From Kineothrix sp. MSJ-39 (GTDB taxonomy: Bacteria > Bacillota > Clostridia > Lachnospirales > Lachnospiraceae), in the NCBI RefSeq assembly GCF_018917935.1, contig NZ_JAHLPN010000009.1:1-64000 (forward strand): a stretch of DNA of 64,000 nucleotides, in the 5' to 3' direction. Below, piece by piece: positions 1 to 8,245 of this stretch. The stretch's first letter is position 1; each line of letters opens with the position of its first letter. Under the pieces are notes generated by a model. It had not been told where the DNA came from, made no database searches, and saw only the letters and a list, made by a program, of their open reading frames with translations. Position numbers and translations under genes: made by a program.

Positions 1-7
1 TAGCCAT
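1..7 (-). CDS. 5' end of a divergent gene cut by the window edge
   Basis: Read on the minus strand, an ATG at 7-5 is followed by GCT and preceded, at 9-nt spacing, by AAAAGGAGT (complement of 16-24). This is a textbook ribosome binding site and start codon. Only two codons (Met-Ala) lie inside the window, so no product can be named. The gene would be divergent from the protease gene, with about 450 bp between them. Confidence 0.5.
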
Positions 8-149
8 AGCAGAGAACTCCTTTTAAGTTAATTTTTGTTGTGGTGACTAAAATATAACACAAAGAGAGTATCTCTGCTTTTTAATTATTCAGTTGTAACA
101 CATGTATTGTAATCCTACAAATAAAAACAGGAAGATAACAAGAAACGAA

Positions 150-178
150 TTGACAAACAAGAAACTGCTTAGTACAAT
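150..178 (+). promoter_or_regulatory. Sigma-A promoter of a short transcription unit
   Basis: TTGACA (150-155), a 17-nt spacer and TACAAT (173-178). The expected start is near 185. The same -35 and -10 hexamers recur at 391-419, and the two -10 regions share TTAGTACAAT. Transcription from here would reach the hairpin and T-run at 301-359. Confidence 0.65.
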
Positions 179-184
179 GAAATT

Positions 185-359
185 GCAATTAAAACACAAT
201 AGAATCGTGCGTTTGTGTGAAATTACATACTATGCGGGGGCAATAGGGATAACCTGGAGAAGTACGTGCGTATAAAAGGTGGATTATGAGGCGATGAACG
301 AAATGCCGGGAAGAACCCTGAAGAAAAACAGTTTTCAGAGTGCTTTCCGGTATTTTTTT
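185..359 (+). ncRNA. Candidate small RNA or leader RNA, unassigned
   Basis: A stretch of about 175 nt is bounded by a consensus promoter (150-178) and an intrinsic terminator-like hairpin (301-359), before the protease gene's own promoter (391-419). I could not match it to a riboswitch class I know. A 39-codon ORF starting at ATG 295 (preceded by AGGTGG at about 279) runs through the terminator hairpin and could be an alternative reading. Function is unknown; only the promoter/terminator layout is seen. Confidence 0.35.
301..359 (+). terminator. Intrinsic terminator-like hairpin
   Basis: AAATGCCGGGAAG (301-313) pairs, with G-U pairs, with CTTTCCGGTATT (343-354). An inner CTGAA/TTCAG stem sits at 318-337. 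A run of seven T follows. Confidence 0.55.
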
Positions 360-390
360 AATAATATTATAAAAGCTGTTGCGTTATTGA

Positions 391-419
391 TTGACACTTT
401 ACAATATAATTAGTACAAT
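391..419 (+). promoter_or_regulatory. Sigma-A promoter of the subtilase gene
   Basis: Perfect TTGACA (391-396), a 17-nt spacer and TACAAT (414-419). The predicted start near 426 gives a 37-nt leader to the TTG start codon at 463. Confidence 0.75.
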
Positions 420-462
420 TACACTGTAAATAAAATACAATCAATTAAGAGAGGGCAAAAAA

Positions 463-2757
463 TTGAAGTCTTACAAAAGAGCGACAGCTTTCATCTTATC
501 TGTTGTGACAGCAGCATCATTGGTTGCTCCACAGATTCCGGTAAGGGCAGAGGAACCGATGCAACAGTATGTTGTGTTGGCAAAGAATGAGAAGGGATGT
601 GATAAGGTAGACAGGCTGTGCGGAGAAAGAGCAGTTGAGGTAACAGAGGAGCTTGCGGAGGAAATGTCAGACAATCATGTTGTGGTTGCACAAATGACAG
701 AGACGGAAGCGGAAAGACTGGAAAGAGACAGAAATATTATCTTAGTGGAAGAAGATATTATTCTGGATGCAAGTCTTGCAGTAGAGGAGGTAGACGCCAA
801 AAGTAGCATATCATCATCTGATATACAGATGGAACAGGAAATTATTGAGGCGACAGATGTATTAGAGGATGTGGAAACTGTATCCGGAAATGAGCATTTC
901 GAAAAAGAATTCCGGAATGCAGATATGAGTGCATTGCAGTGGAATATGGATGCAATGCATATTGTACGTGGAAGCGATGAAGCACCTATTAAGATAGCGC
1001 TTCTGGATAGTGGAGTTTCTTTTGATCCGGATATAGAGCTTGCAGGGCAGATTACTGTAAATCCGGAAAATCAGATGGAGAATCCTCTGTTTGACGATGC
1101 AACAGGACATGGTACTGCAATGGCAGGTGTGATTGCAGCCAAAGATAACGGGGAATGCATTACGGGTGTGAATCCAAATGTGGAACTTTATTCAGTGAAG
1201 ATTTTGAATTGTGATAACCAGACCACTTTAAGTCAGGTGGTGGCAGGTATCTATTATGCGATGAATCAGAACTGCGATATCATTAACATGAGCTTTGGTA
1301 CGCGTGTAGATTCTGAAATACTGCATCAGGCGGTTATAGATGCATATAAACAGGGAATATTATTGATCGCAGCAGCAGGTAATAAAGCAGGTAATCCGGT
1401 AGAATATCCGGCGGCTTATGATGAAGTAATGGCAGTAGGTGGCACTGACGCAATGGGACACAAAATGACAGATACCTGTGATGGAGGAGAGATTGATATT
1501 CTGGCACCGGGCAGTCAGATCATTACAACAGGTCTGTATGGTGGATATCTGGTAGCTGAAGGCACCAGTATTGCAGCAGCTCAGGTCAGTGGAGCAGCTT
1601 CCCTGATCTGGTCTAAGGATAAGGGTAAAACGGCGAATTTTGTACGTCGTCTATTAGAAACAACTGCACAGATGAATGTTGGTGATAATGGAGCATCAGA
1701 AGCAGGACTTATTGATGTGGAAGAAGCGTTCAGACAATATGACGTATTTGCAGGTATGTATACAGAACAGCAAAAAGAATATGCAGATCTGAATGATAAA
1801 GAGCCACAGGCTTATGAAGATGTGGAGCTGGTTAATGGATCGTGGTCAGCAGGTGATCATCAGAAACTGGTAAGCGGAGCAGTTGATCCGGATTATAAAG
1901 TAAATGCATCTTACATATCATTGATGCAGAAGGTGGTATATGAGGCAGATTATACCTATAAAGCAGCGAATTATCTGCATGGCTTGCAAAATTATGTGAA
2001 AGGTCTGAAATTTTTATATCAATGTGCAGGCTATCTGAGGGCTGGAAAGAGTGAGAAAACAGCAATTGATACGGCAGCTAAGGATGCGGGATTCGATAAA
2101 AACAATACACACGATGCAGAATTAATAAATCAGACGAAAAGTTTACTGGGTAAAAACTATGGAATTGTTGATTACACTACTGCTGCAGCCAAAAGCTATA
2201 AGGTATTGGGGTTTGCAATGCATCTGGTAGGAGATACGTTTGCACACAGAACGATCGTACCTGATTATACAGTAGCCGGAACCAATCCAAAGACTATGAT
2301 TAAGTCCCCAAAGGTCGGAGAGGCAAGGTTTGGTACAGGAGATTTTGATAAAACACCAAGCAGTGGTCATGATGTCACGGATGCAACATTAAAGAGCTGG
2401 GCAAAAGCAGCAGACAAAGGAACGGGCTGTAAGCATTGGAAGTGTTTTCAGCGTACGGTCAGATTAGGTGTAATGGAGTTTAAAGATATTAAATACTATA
2501 CACTGGAAAAGAAGTATACATACGAGGATGATAATCAGTTCTGTGCGGAACGGTACAAAGATGCGAAAATGAATTGTACGGTATTGTTTGATGCATATCA
2601 CGGAAAAGAAAAATATGATGGTATTTATATTTTTGAACCTACTGAAAAATATGTAAAATTAAATAATTTTAAGAATTTCGCAAAAGATGCGGGTGAAAAC
2701 ATCAGTGTACATACTGATGCGGAATGGGCAAAGATCTCAACACCGGAAAGATATTAA
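463..2757 (+). CDS. Secreted S8 subtilisin-like serine protease with extra C-terminal domain
   Basis: This 764-aa protein starts at TTG 463, 8 nt after AGAGAGGG. It has a signal peptide (about 1-29, ending PVRA), an inhibitor/propeptide-like region (35-102) and an acidic linker. The S8 catalytic domain covers about 160-425: Asp182 in LLDSG, His216 in GHGTAMAG, oxyanion Asn307 in AAAGN and Ser369 in GTSIAAAQVSG. The more usual motif around the Ser is GTSMAAPHV, so the Pro-His is replaced. Residues about 440-764 form a separate, helix-rich region with the FAMHLVGDTFAHR motif (His587, Asp591, His595). This resembles the metal-ligand pattern of zinc-dependent phospholipase C/DUF6765-type proteins; that part is inference. 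The protein should be exported. The next gene encodes another secreted protein and is probably co-transcribed. Confidence 0.85.
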   Translation: MKSYKRATAFILSVVTAASLVAPQIPVRAEEPMQQYVVLAKNEKGCDKVDRLCGERAVEVTEELAEEMSDNHVVVAQMTETEAERLERDRNIILVEEDIILDASLAVEEVDAKSSISSSDIQMEQEIIEATDVLEDVETVSGNEHFEKEFRNADMSALQWNMDAMHIVRGSDEAPIKIALLDSGVSFDPDIELAGQITVNPENQMENPLFDDATGHGTAMAGVIAAKDNGECITGVNPNVELYSVKILNCDNQTTLSQVVAGIYYAMNQNCDIINMSFGTRVDSEILHQAVIDAYKQGILLIAAAGNKAGNPVEYPAAYDEVMAVGGTDAMGHKMTDTCDGGEIDILAPGSQIITTGLYGGYLVAEGTSIAAAQVSGAASLIWSKDKGKTANFVRRLLETTAQMNVGDNGASEAGLIDVEEAFRQYDVFAGMYTEQQKEYADLNDKEPQAYEDVELVNGSWSAGDHQKLVSGAVDPDYKVNASYISLMQKVVYEADYTYKAANYLHGLQNYVKGLKFLYQCAGYLRAGKSEKTAIDTAAKDAGFDKNNTHDAELINQTKSLLGKNYGIVDYTTAAAKSYKVLGFAMHLVGDTFAHRTIVPDYTVAGTNPKTMIKSPKVGEARFGTGDFDKTPSSGHDVTDATLKSWAKAADKGTGCKHWKCFQRTVRLGVMEFKDIKYYTLEKKYTYEDDNQFCAERYKDAKMNCTVLFDAYHGKEKYDGIYIFEPTEKYVKLNNFKNFAKDAGENISVHTDAEWAKISTPERY

Positions 2758-2773
2758 AAAGGAGGAAGTAGAT

Positions 2774-4099
2774 ATGAGAAGAAAACAAAATAAACTGGTT
2801 GCTTTGGCTGCAGTCATACTTACTGTGTCGCTGATACCGGCACAAACTGCAAGTGCATATGATATCTATAGACATACTGATTTCCAGGATAATAGCTGGG
2901 GAAGAGACGATAAGATCCAAAGTATTGAACGGTATAAATTGTATGATGAGCTGGTTAAGTTCTCCAATCAGCGTGTGAATAAGAATGTGCTTACAAGTGG
3001 TGACACGGTCAGATTTTATGTGGATGTGGATGATTCTGTTCTCAAATCCAAAAAATGTAGTGAGTTGGAAGACCAGTATTGGAAGTATTTTGATGCACAA
3101 CATTATTTTGATGGAGATGGTGTCCGAAACATTGCACTTGTACTGGTGCCCGAGAAAGCAGATAAAAGTGAAATTGTTGTTCTGAACAAAAGCAGGGATA
3201 ATGCAGACGGAACCAGCAGATTTACGGGAAAAATGAAAATAGGTGCATATATGACTTTCGGAAAGTGGAAAATAAAAGATCTGTATGTTAATTATGATGA
3301 TTCCCCGGAAGAATACGGAATGGCAATGCTCTATGGTAACAGAGCGGTATATGCAAATCCTGCAATGCCTGATCTGTCATGGGGTGATTTTAAGGTGACC
3401 GGAACCAAAAAGGATTCAAGTGCGCCAAAGGTATATGATATCAAGATAGAAAGACTGGACAATGGGAAGAAACAGATTTCCTGGAAGATAGAGGACAAAA
3501 ACCTGAAGAAGTGTTATGCGGAGTATTATGGAGGCAGCCATCTTTTAAAAACGAAAAAGGTAAAAGGAAAAAGCAATACATACACATATGTGTTATCCGA
3601 AACATATGATGAAGAAAATGAACAAATCCAGATCTACGCAGTCGATCAGGCGGGAAATCAATCAGCATTTGCCTATTCAAATGGGGAAATAACCAAAGGA
3701 AGCAATCAGAAGTATGCAAGTGTAAAACCAAAGGCAAGTGATCTGAAGGTGTCACAAAAGAAGGTAGATAAGGGACAAGATGTTAAGATAAGTGTAAAAC
3801 TGAAGGTGAAAAATAACTATAAAATGAAAAAAATAGAAGCGTATTATGAGTCCCCATATGGAGGATATACAAGGTGCGTACGCTTAAAGCATGGCAAAGG
3901 GTCTGTATGGGAAGGAACCTTCCATACAGTGGAGTCTATGCCGTCTGGTAAATGGACACTTGCAGCTATTAGTTTTGATGATGGTAAACTGGGTCGTTTT
4001 TCAATAGAAAATACAAAGTATTGTAAGAGCATTACGGATCCTTATTCTGTGTTGAGATTCCGACAGGATTTATCTGCAGGAAGTATCACAGTGAAGTAG
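2774..4099 (+). CDS. Secreted protein with Ig-like domains, function unknown
   Basis: The 441-aa product starts at ATG 2774 behind AAAAAGGAGGAAGTAGAT. An in-frame upstream ATG at 2687 lies inside the protease gene and lacks such a site. Residues 1-28 form a signal peptide (Lys/Arg-rich start, hydrophobic core, cleavage after TASA). The rest is Lys/Asp/Tyr-rich and predicted to be beta-structured. The middle part, with VYDIKIERLDNGKKQISWKI and YAVDQAGNQSAF, resembles bacterial Ig-like domains, and a second similar domain follows. There is no sortase signal or membrane anchor. It lies 16 bp after the subtilase gene, so it may be a substrate, inhibitor or co-secreted partner. I do not recognise a family with a known function. 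Confidence 0.75.
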   Translation: MRRKQNKLVALAAVILTVSLIPAQTASAYDIYRHTDFQDNSWGRDDKIQSIERYKLYDELVKFSNQRVNKNVLTSGDTVRFYVDVDDSVLKSKKCSELEDQYWKYFDAQHYFDGDGVRNIALVLVPEKADKSEIVVLNKSRDNADGTSRFTGKMKIGAYMTFGKWKIKDLYVNYDDSPEEYGMAMLYGNRAVYANPAMPDLSWGDFKVTGTKKDSSAPKVYDIKIERLDNGKKQISWKIEDKNLKKCYAEYYGGSHLLKTKKVKGKSNTYTYVLSETYDEENEQIQIYAVDQAGNQSAFAYSNGEITKGSNQKYASVKPKASDLKVSQKKVDKGQDVKISVKLKVKNNYKMKKIEAYYESPYGGYTRCVRLKHGKGSVWEGTFHTVESMPSGKWTLAAISFDDGKLGRFSIENTKYCKSITDPYSVLRFRQDLSAGSITVK

Positions 4100-4116
4100 G
4101 ATATTGATACAAGAAC

Positions 4117-4155
4117 AAAAAATACTGTCGGGCATATCAACCGGCAGTATTTCTT
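4117..4155 (+). terminator. Intrinsic terminator of the protease operon
   Basis: AATACTGTCGG (4121-4131) pairs with CCGGCAGTATT (4141-4151), with a 9-nt loop, A-rich upstream and TTCTTT downstream. Confidence 0.8.
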
Positions 4156-4260
4156 TGATGACCTGCCTGACAACTTTTAAATCGCTGTAGGACAAAATGC
4201 ACAAAGATCTGAGAATGCAAGACCAAATTGCAGAAAAAGTACGGGTAAGGTCGAAAAAAG

Positions 4261-4331
4261 TTATCCACATAAGAAAGAACGGTTTTAAGGCAAAAAGTGA
4301 CTTATAAACGAGGTTATCCACATTATCCACA
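4261..4331 (+). promoter_or_regulatory. Cluster of three perfect DnaA boxes
   Basis: TTATCCACA occurs at 4261-4269, 4314-4322 and 4323-4331. The last two are in direct tandem with no spacing, and all three are in the same orientation. They sit in an AT-rich 448-bp gap between the secreted protein gene and hpf. No dnaA or dnaN is nearby, so this is more likely a DnaA titration or regulatory cluster than oriC. The role is inferred. Confidence 0.6.
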
Positions 4332-4482
4332 TAAAATGGGGTTAAAAATAAAGGGATTTTATGGTAACTTTCAGAACGTTTGTTTTGTTGGATAATCATA
4401 AAAAACAGATTTTTGGTGAAAAACGTCGAAAAAGGGCTTGACTTTTCTGGTGTACAAATATTACAGACAATTTGAATAAATA

Positions 4483-4512
4483 TTGCAAATATATATGCAA
4501 ATGTGCTATAAT
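4483..4512 (+). promoter_or_regulatory. Promoter of hpf with extended -10
   Basis: TTGCAA (4483-4488), an 18-nt spacer and TGC-TATAAT (4504-4512). Transcription from about 4519 leaves a leader of only about 29 nt before the ATG at 4548. Confidence 0.65.
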
Positions 4513-4547
4513 TATCACATAAATTAAAGACAGAAAGGGTGAGCCGT

Positions 4548-5075
4548 ATGAAATATATCATTATTGGCAAAAACATTGAAGTGACTCCTGGTTTAAAGAC
4601 AGCAGTGGAGGACAAGATTGGTAAGCTGGAGAAATACTTTACGCCGGAGACAGAAGTACATGTTACTTTGAGTGTAGAGAAAGACAGACAGAAGATCGAA
4701 GTAACAATTCCTGTAAAAGGCAACATCATCCGTTCCGAGCAGGTAAGCAACGACATGTATGTTTCTATTGATCTTGTGGAAGAGATCATCGAGAGACAGC
4801 TGAAGAAGTATAAGAATAAACTGGTGGACAAGCAGCAGGCAGGCAGCTTCTTCAAACAGGAATTCATTGAGAAAGATTATATGGATGAAGAGGATGTGAA
4901 GATCATCCGTACAAAGAAGTTCGACATCAAGCCGATGTATCCGGAAGATGCATGTGTACAGATGGAGCTTCTGGGACATAATTTCTTCGTATTCTGCAAT
5001 GCGGAAACAGACGAAGTAAACGTTGTTTATAAGAGAAAAGGCGGTACATACGGACTGATCGAACCTGAAAATTAA
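4548..5075 (+). CDS. hpf: Long-form ribosome hibernation-promoting factor
   Basis: The 175-aa product has the two-part structure of long HPF. An S30AE/RaiA domain (about 1-100, MKYIIIGKNIEVTPGLK at the start) binds the small subunit. A C-terminal dimerisation domain (about 118-175, RTKKFDIKPMYPEDA to GTYGLIEPEN) joins two 70S particles into inactive 100S dimers in stationary phase or stress. ATG 4548 is chosen because AAAGGGTG precedes it; the GTG at 4539 is part of that site. It is monocistronic, between its own promoter and terminator. Three DnaA boxes lie about 220 bp upstream. Confidence 0.93.
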   Translation: MKYIIIGKNIEVTPGLKTAVEDKIGKLEKYFTPETEVHVTLSVEKDRQKIEVTIPVKGNIIRSEQVSNDMYVSIDLVEEIIERQLKKYKNKLVDKQQAGSFFKQEFIEKDYMDEEDVKIIRTKKFDIKPMYPEDACVQMELLGHNFFVFCNAETDEVNVVYKRKGGTYGLIEPEN

Positions 5076-5091
5076 ATATAGGATGTCAAAA

Positions 5092-5135
5092 AACAGGGAG
5101 AATTGTGGGAAAAGCGATTCTCCCTCTTGTTTTTG
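5092..5135 (+). terminator. Intrinsic terminator of hpf
   Basis: AGGGAGAAT (5095-5103) pairs with ATTCTCCCT (5117-5125), followed by CTTGTTTTT. Confidence 0.85.
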
Positions 5136-5214
5136 CACTTTTGCTATGTTAAAATAAGTGCAGTGGGCAATGACAAAAAAATAACAATCATTGCCAAGCC
5201 CGAAAAATAAGGGC
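5127..5214 (+). promoter_or_regulatory. Promoter and structured leader of the butyryl-CoA operon
   Basis: TTGTTT (5127-5132), a 17-nt spacer and TGT-TAAAAT (5147-5155) form a likely extended -10 promoter that overlaps the hpf terminator tail. The leader contains two stems: GGCAATGA (5166-5173) with TCATTGCC (5188-5195), then GCCC (5198-5201) with GGGC (5211-5214). Neither is followed by a T-run, so a role in mRNA stability is more likely than termination. Confidence 0.5.
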
Positions 5215-5242
5215 GGGAAACAATTATATGGAGGAAAGAAAA

Positions 5243-6424
5243 ATGGCAAAAAAAGTAGTTTTAGCAGGCGCCTGCCGTACAGCAATCGGTACAATGGGTG
5301 GATCTCTTAGCACAACTCCAGCTCCGGAACTGGGTGCTATCGTTATTAAAGAAGCTTTAAACAGAGCTGGCGTTAAGCCGGAAGATGTAGATCAGGTTTA
5401 CATGGGGTGTGTAATCCAGGCCGGACAGGGACAGAATGTAGCTCGTCAGGCAAGTATCAAAGCAGGTCTTCCAAATGAAGTACCGGCTGTTACAATCAAC
5501 GTTGTATGTGGTTCAGGTCTGAACTGTGTCAACATGGCAGCACAGATGATCATGGCAGGAGATGCTGATATCGTTGTTGCCGGTGGTATGGAAAATATGT
5601 CTATGGCTCCATACGCTATGATGCAGGGACGTTACGGCTACAGAATGGGCAATGCTAAACTTGTTGATACAATGGTAAATGATGCTCTTTGGGATGCATT
5701 TAATGACTACCATATGATCAAGACTGCTGATAATATCTGCGAAGAATGGGGACTGACAAGAGAAGAGCTTGATGAGTTCGCATTAAAGAGCCAGTTAAAG
5801 GCTTGCGCAGCACAGGAAAACGGTGCTTTCGATAAGGAAATCGTTCCTGTAATGGTTAAGAAGAAAAAAGAAACAATCGAATTCAAGAAGGATGAAGGTC
5901 CAAGACCAGGTTCTACAATCGAAGGTCTTGCAAAACTTCGTACAATCAATCCGGGCGGATTCGTTACAGCCGGTAATGCATCCGGTATCAATGATGGTGC
6001 AGCAGCAATCGTTGTTATGAGCGAAGAAAAAGCAAAAGAGCTTGGTGTTAAGCCAATGGCTACATTCGTAGCTGGCGCACTTGCAGGCTGCAGACCGGAA
6101 GTTATGGGTATTGGTCCTGTTCCGGCAACAAAGAAGGCTATGGCAAAAGCTGGCATGAAGATCGAAGACTTCGATATCATCGAAGCAAACGAAGCTTTCG
6201 CAGCACAGTCTGTTGCAGTAGGTAAAGAGCTTGGTATTGATGTAGATAAGCAGCTGAATCCAAACGGTGGTGCAATCGCACTTGGTCATCCGGTTGGAGC
6301 TTCAGGCGCTCGTATCCTTGTTACTCTGCTTCATGAGATGGAAGCAAAGGATGCTAAGAAGGGTCTTGCTACATTATGTATCGGTGGCGGTATGGGATGC
6401 GCAACAATCGTTGAGCGTGAGTAA
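5243..6424 (+). CDS. thl: Acetyl-CoA acetyltransferase (thiolase)
   Basis: This 393-aa thiolase condenses two acetyl-CoA to acetoacetyl-CoA, the first step of the butyrate pathway in the cytosol. The family's catalytic residues are present: nucleophilic Cys89 in NVVCGSGLN, His349 in [10 protein letters not shown] and Cys379 in CIGGGMG. ATG 5243 is preferred because GGAGGAAAG precedes it; an in-frame ATG at 5228 forms part of that site. It is the first gene of a six-gene operon (thl-crt-hbd-bcd-etfB-etfA) with short gaps. Codon use is biased towards a few codons, as in highly expressed genes. Confidence 0.96.
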   Translation: MAKKVVLAGACRTAIGTMGGSLSTTPAPELGAIVIKEALNRAGVKPEDVDQVYMGCVIQAGQGQNVARQASIKAGLPNEVPAVTINVVCGSGLNCVNMAAQMIMAGDADIVVAGGMENMSMAPYAMMQGRYGYRMGNAKLVDTMVNDALWDAFNDYHMIKTADNICEEWGLTREELDEFALKSQLKACAAQENGAFDKEIVPVMVKKKKETIEFKKDEGPRPGSTIEGLAKLRTINPGGFVTAGNASGINDGAAAIVVMSEEKAKELGVKPMATFVAGALAGCRPEVMGIGPVPATKKAMAKAGMKIEDFDIIEANEAFAAQSVAVGKELGIDVDKQLNPNGGAIALGHPVGASGARILVTLLHEMEAKDAKKGLATLCIGGGMGCATIVERE

Positions 6425-6459
6425 TCTGCCTGCCTGAATAGTCAATAAGGAGAACAACA

Positions 6460-7245
6460 ATGGATTATATTTTATATGAAGTAAATGGTGCAGTCGGCAC
6501 TATTACGATCAACCGTGAAAAAGCATTAAACGCTTTAAATTCACAGGTTCTTGATGAACTGAATGAGACTCTTGACGCTGTAGATCTGAATACAGTAAGA
6601 TGTCTGATCCTGACAGGCGCAGGCCAGAAATCATTTGTTGCAGGCGCAGATATCGGAGAAATGAGCACACTGACAAAGGCAGAAGGCGAAGCATTCGGCA
6701 AGAAGGGTAATGATGTATTCCGCAAGCTGGAAACATTCCCAATCCCTGTTATCGCTGCTGTAAACGGCTTTGCACTTGGCGGCGGCTGTGAGATCTCTAT
6801 GAGCTGTGATATCAGAATCTGTTCTGATAACGCTGTATTCGGTCAGCCGGAAGTTGGTCTTGGTATCACACCTGGCTTTGGCGGAACACAGAGACTGGCA
6901 AGACTTGTCAGCCCTGGTATGGCAAAACAGCTTATCTACACAGCAAGAAATATCAAAGCAGACGAAGCATACAGAATCGGTCTTGTAAATGCCGTATATA
7001 CACAGGAAGAACTTCTTCCGGCTGCACAGAAGATGGCAGCAGGCATTGCAAAGAACGCACCGATCGCAGTTCGTAACTGCAAGAAGGCAATTAACGAAGG
7101 TCTTCAGGTAGATATGGATCAGGCAGTTGTGATCGAAGAGAAATTATTCGGTGACTGCTTCGAGACAGAAGATCAGAAGTATGGTATGGCTTTCTTCCTT
7201 GACAAGAACAAAGAAAAAGTAAAAGAGCCATTCAAAAACTGCTAA
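6460..7245 (+). CDS. crt: 3-hydroxybutyryl-CoA dehydratase (crotonase)
   Basis: This 261-aa enoyl-CoA hydratase/isomerase family protein converts 3-hydroxybutyryl-CoA to crotonyl-CoA. The crotonase fold is clear: the CoA/oxyanion motif AGADIGEM near 61-68, and GGGCEISMSCDIRI and FGQPEVGLGITPGFGGTQR carrying the two catalytic glutamates, Glu111 and Glu131. It starts at ATG 6460 behind AAGGAG. It is the second gene of the operon. A strong hairpin lies between it and hbd. Confidence 0.95.
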   Translation: MDYILYEVNGAVGTITINREKALNALNSQVLDELNETLDAVDLNTVRCLILTGAGQKSFVAGADIGEMSTLTKAEGEAFGKKGNDVFRKLETFPIPVIAAVNGFALGGGCEISMSCDIRICSDNAVFGQPEVGLGITPGFGGTQRLARLVSPGMAKQLIYTARNIKADEAYRIGLVNAVYTQEELLPAAQKMAAGIAKNAPIAVRNCKKAINEGLQVDMDQAVVIEEKLFGDCFETEDQKYGMAFFLDKNKEKVKEPFKNC

Positions 7246-7261
7246 TTTATTCAGGTAATAT

Positions 7262-7299
7262 ACACACCGGGCTGGCAGAATTTCTGCCAGCCATGTGTG
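7262..7299 (+). other. Intra-operon hairpin between crt and hbd
   Basis: GGCTGGCAGAA (7270-7280) and TTCTGCCAGCC (7282-7292) are a perfect inverted repeat, extended outwards by CACAC (7263-7267) with GTGTG (7295-7299). There is no T-run. It probably protects or processes the transcript rather than ending it. Confidence 0.7.
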
Positions 7300-7335
7300 G
7301 GTAAAGATAAACAAATATTTAAAGGAGGCACAACA

Positions 7336-8208
7336 ATGAAAGTTGGCGTTATTGGTGCAGGAACCATGGGTCAGGGTATTGCAAAAGCATTTGCCCAGGT
7401 TGACGGTTATGAAGTAGCTCTCTGCGATATCAAGCAGGAGTGGGCTGAAGGCGGCAAGGATAAGATCGCTAAAGGCTATGCAAGACTTGTAGAAAAAGGA
7501 AAAATGACACAGGATAAGGTAGATGCTATCTTAAACAGCATCACACCTGGTTTAAAGGAAAACCTGTGTGCAGACTGCGACCTGATCGTAGAAGCTGCAT
7601 TTGAAAATATGGAAGTTAAGAAGACAACATTTGCTGAGCTTGACAAGATCGCTAAGCCGGAATGTATTTTCGCTTCCAATACATCTTCTCTTTCTATCAC
7701 AGAGATCGGAAATGGCTTAACACGTCCTATGATCGGTATGCATTTCTTCAATCCTGCTGACAGAATGAAACTTGTAGAAGTGATCGCAGGTGTAAACACA
7801 CCGGTTGAAACAGTAGATGCTATCAAGAAGATCGCTGAAGAGATCGGCAAGACTCCTGTACAGGTAAATGAAGCTGCCGGTTTCGTAGTAAACCGTATCC
7901 TGATCCCAATGATCAACGAAGCTGCTTTCATCAAGATGGAAGGTGTTTCAGATATCGCTGGTATCGATGCAGCTATGAAGCTTGGTGCTAATCATCCAAT
8001 GGGACCTCTTGAACTTGGTGATTTCGTAGGTCTGGATATCTGCCTTGCTATCATGGATGTTCTCTACAATGAGACAGGCGACAGCAAGTATCGTGCATGT
8101 CCACTGATCCGCAAGATGGTACGTGGCGGCAATCTTGGTGTTAAGAGCGGAAAAGGTTTCTATGTATACAACGCAGATCGTACAAAGACACCTGTAGACG
8201 CACAGTAA
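7336..8208 (+). CDS. hbd: 3-hydroxybutyryl-CoA dehydrogenase
   Basis: This 290-aa NAD(P)-dependent enzyme reduces acetoacetyl-CoA to (S)-3-hydroxybutyryl-CoA. The N-terminal Rossmann motif GAGTMG is at residues 7-12. The catalytic His136 is in GMHFFNPADRMKLVE, the family signature. The C-terminal helical domain contains GFVVNRILIPMINEA and LGDFVGLD. ATG 7336 follows AAAGGAGG; an upstream in-frame ATG at 7297 overlaps the intergenic hairpin and is rejected. It is the third gene of the operon. Confidence 0.96.
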   Translation: MKVGVIGAGTMGQGIAKAFAQVDGYEVALCDIKQEWAEGGKDKIAKGYARLVEKGKMTQDKVDAILNSITPGLKENLCADCDLIVEAAFENMEVKKTTFAELDKIAKPECIFASNTSSLSITEIGNGLTRPMIGMHFFNPADRMKLVEVIAGVNTPVETVDAIKKIAEEIGKTPVQVNEAAGFVVNRILIPMINEAAFIKMEGVSDIAGIDAAMKLGANHPMGPLELGDFVGLDICLAIMDVLYNETGDSKYRACPLIRKMVRGGNLGVKSGKGFYVYNADRTKTPVDAQ

Positions 8209-8245
8209 GCTTTGCGCTGAACTATAAATATGGAGGAATTAAAAA

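Noticed and set aside
295-414. A 39-codon ORF (MNEMPGRTLKK at the start) as a real peptide gene
   Set aside because: It runs through the terminator hairpin and the T-run codes Phe residues; support is too weak, though it is mentioned under the candidate RNA.
862-1110. Minus-strand ORFs opposite the long genes
   Set aside because: These are shadows of the real genes: no ribosome binding sites, odd composition and overlap with well-supported proteins.
4261-4331. The DnaA-box cluster as the chromosomal origin
   Set aside because: No dnaA, dnaN or other origin-linked gene is in the window, and there is no recognisable unwinding element with DnaA-trios. I keep it only as a DnaA-box cluster.
4332-4547. 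A raiA-motif RNA upstream of hpf
   Set aside because: The predicted hpf promoter leaves a leader of only about 29 nt, and the upstream sequence is AT-rich without clear stems.
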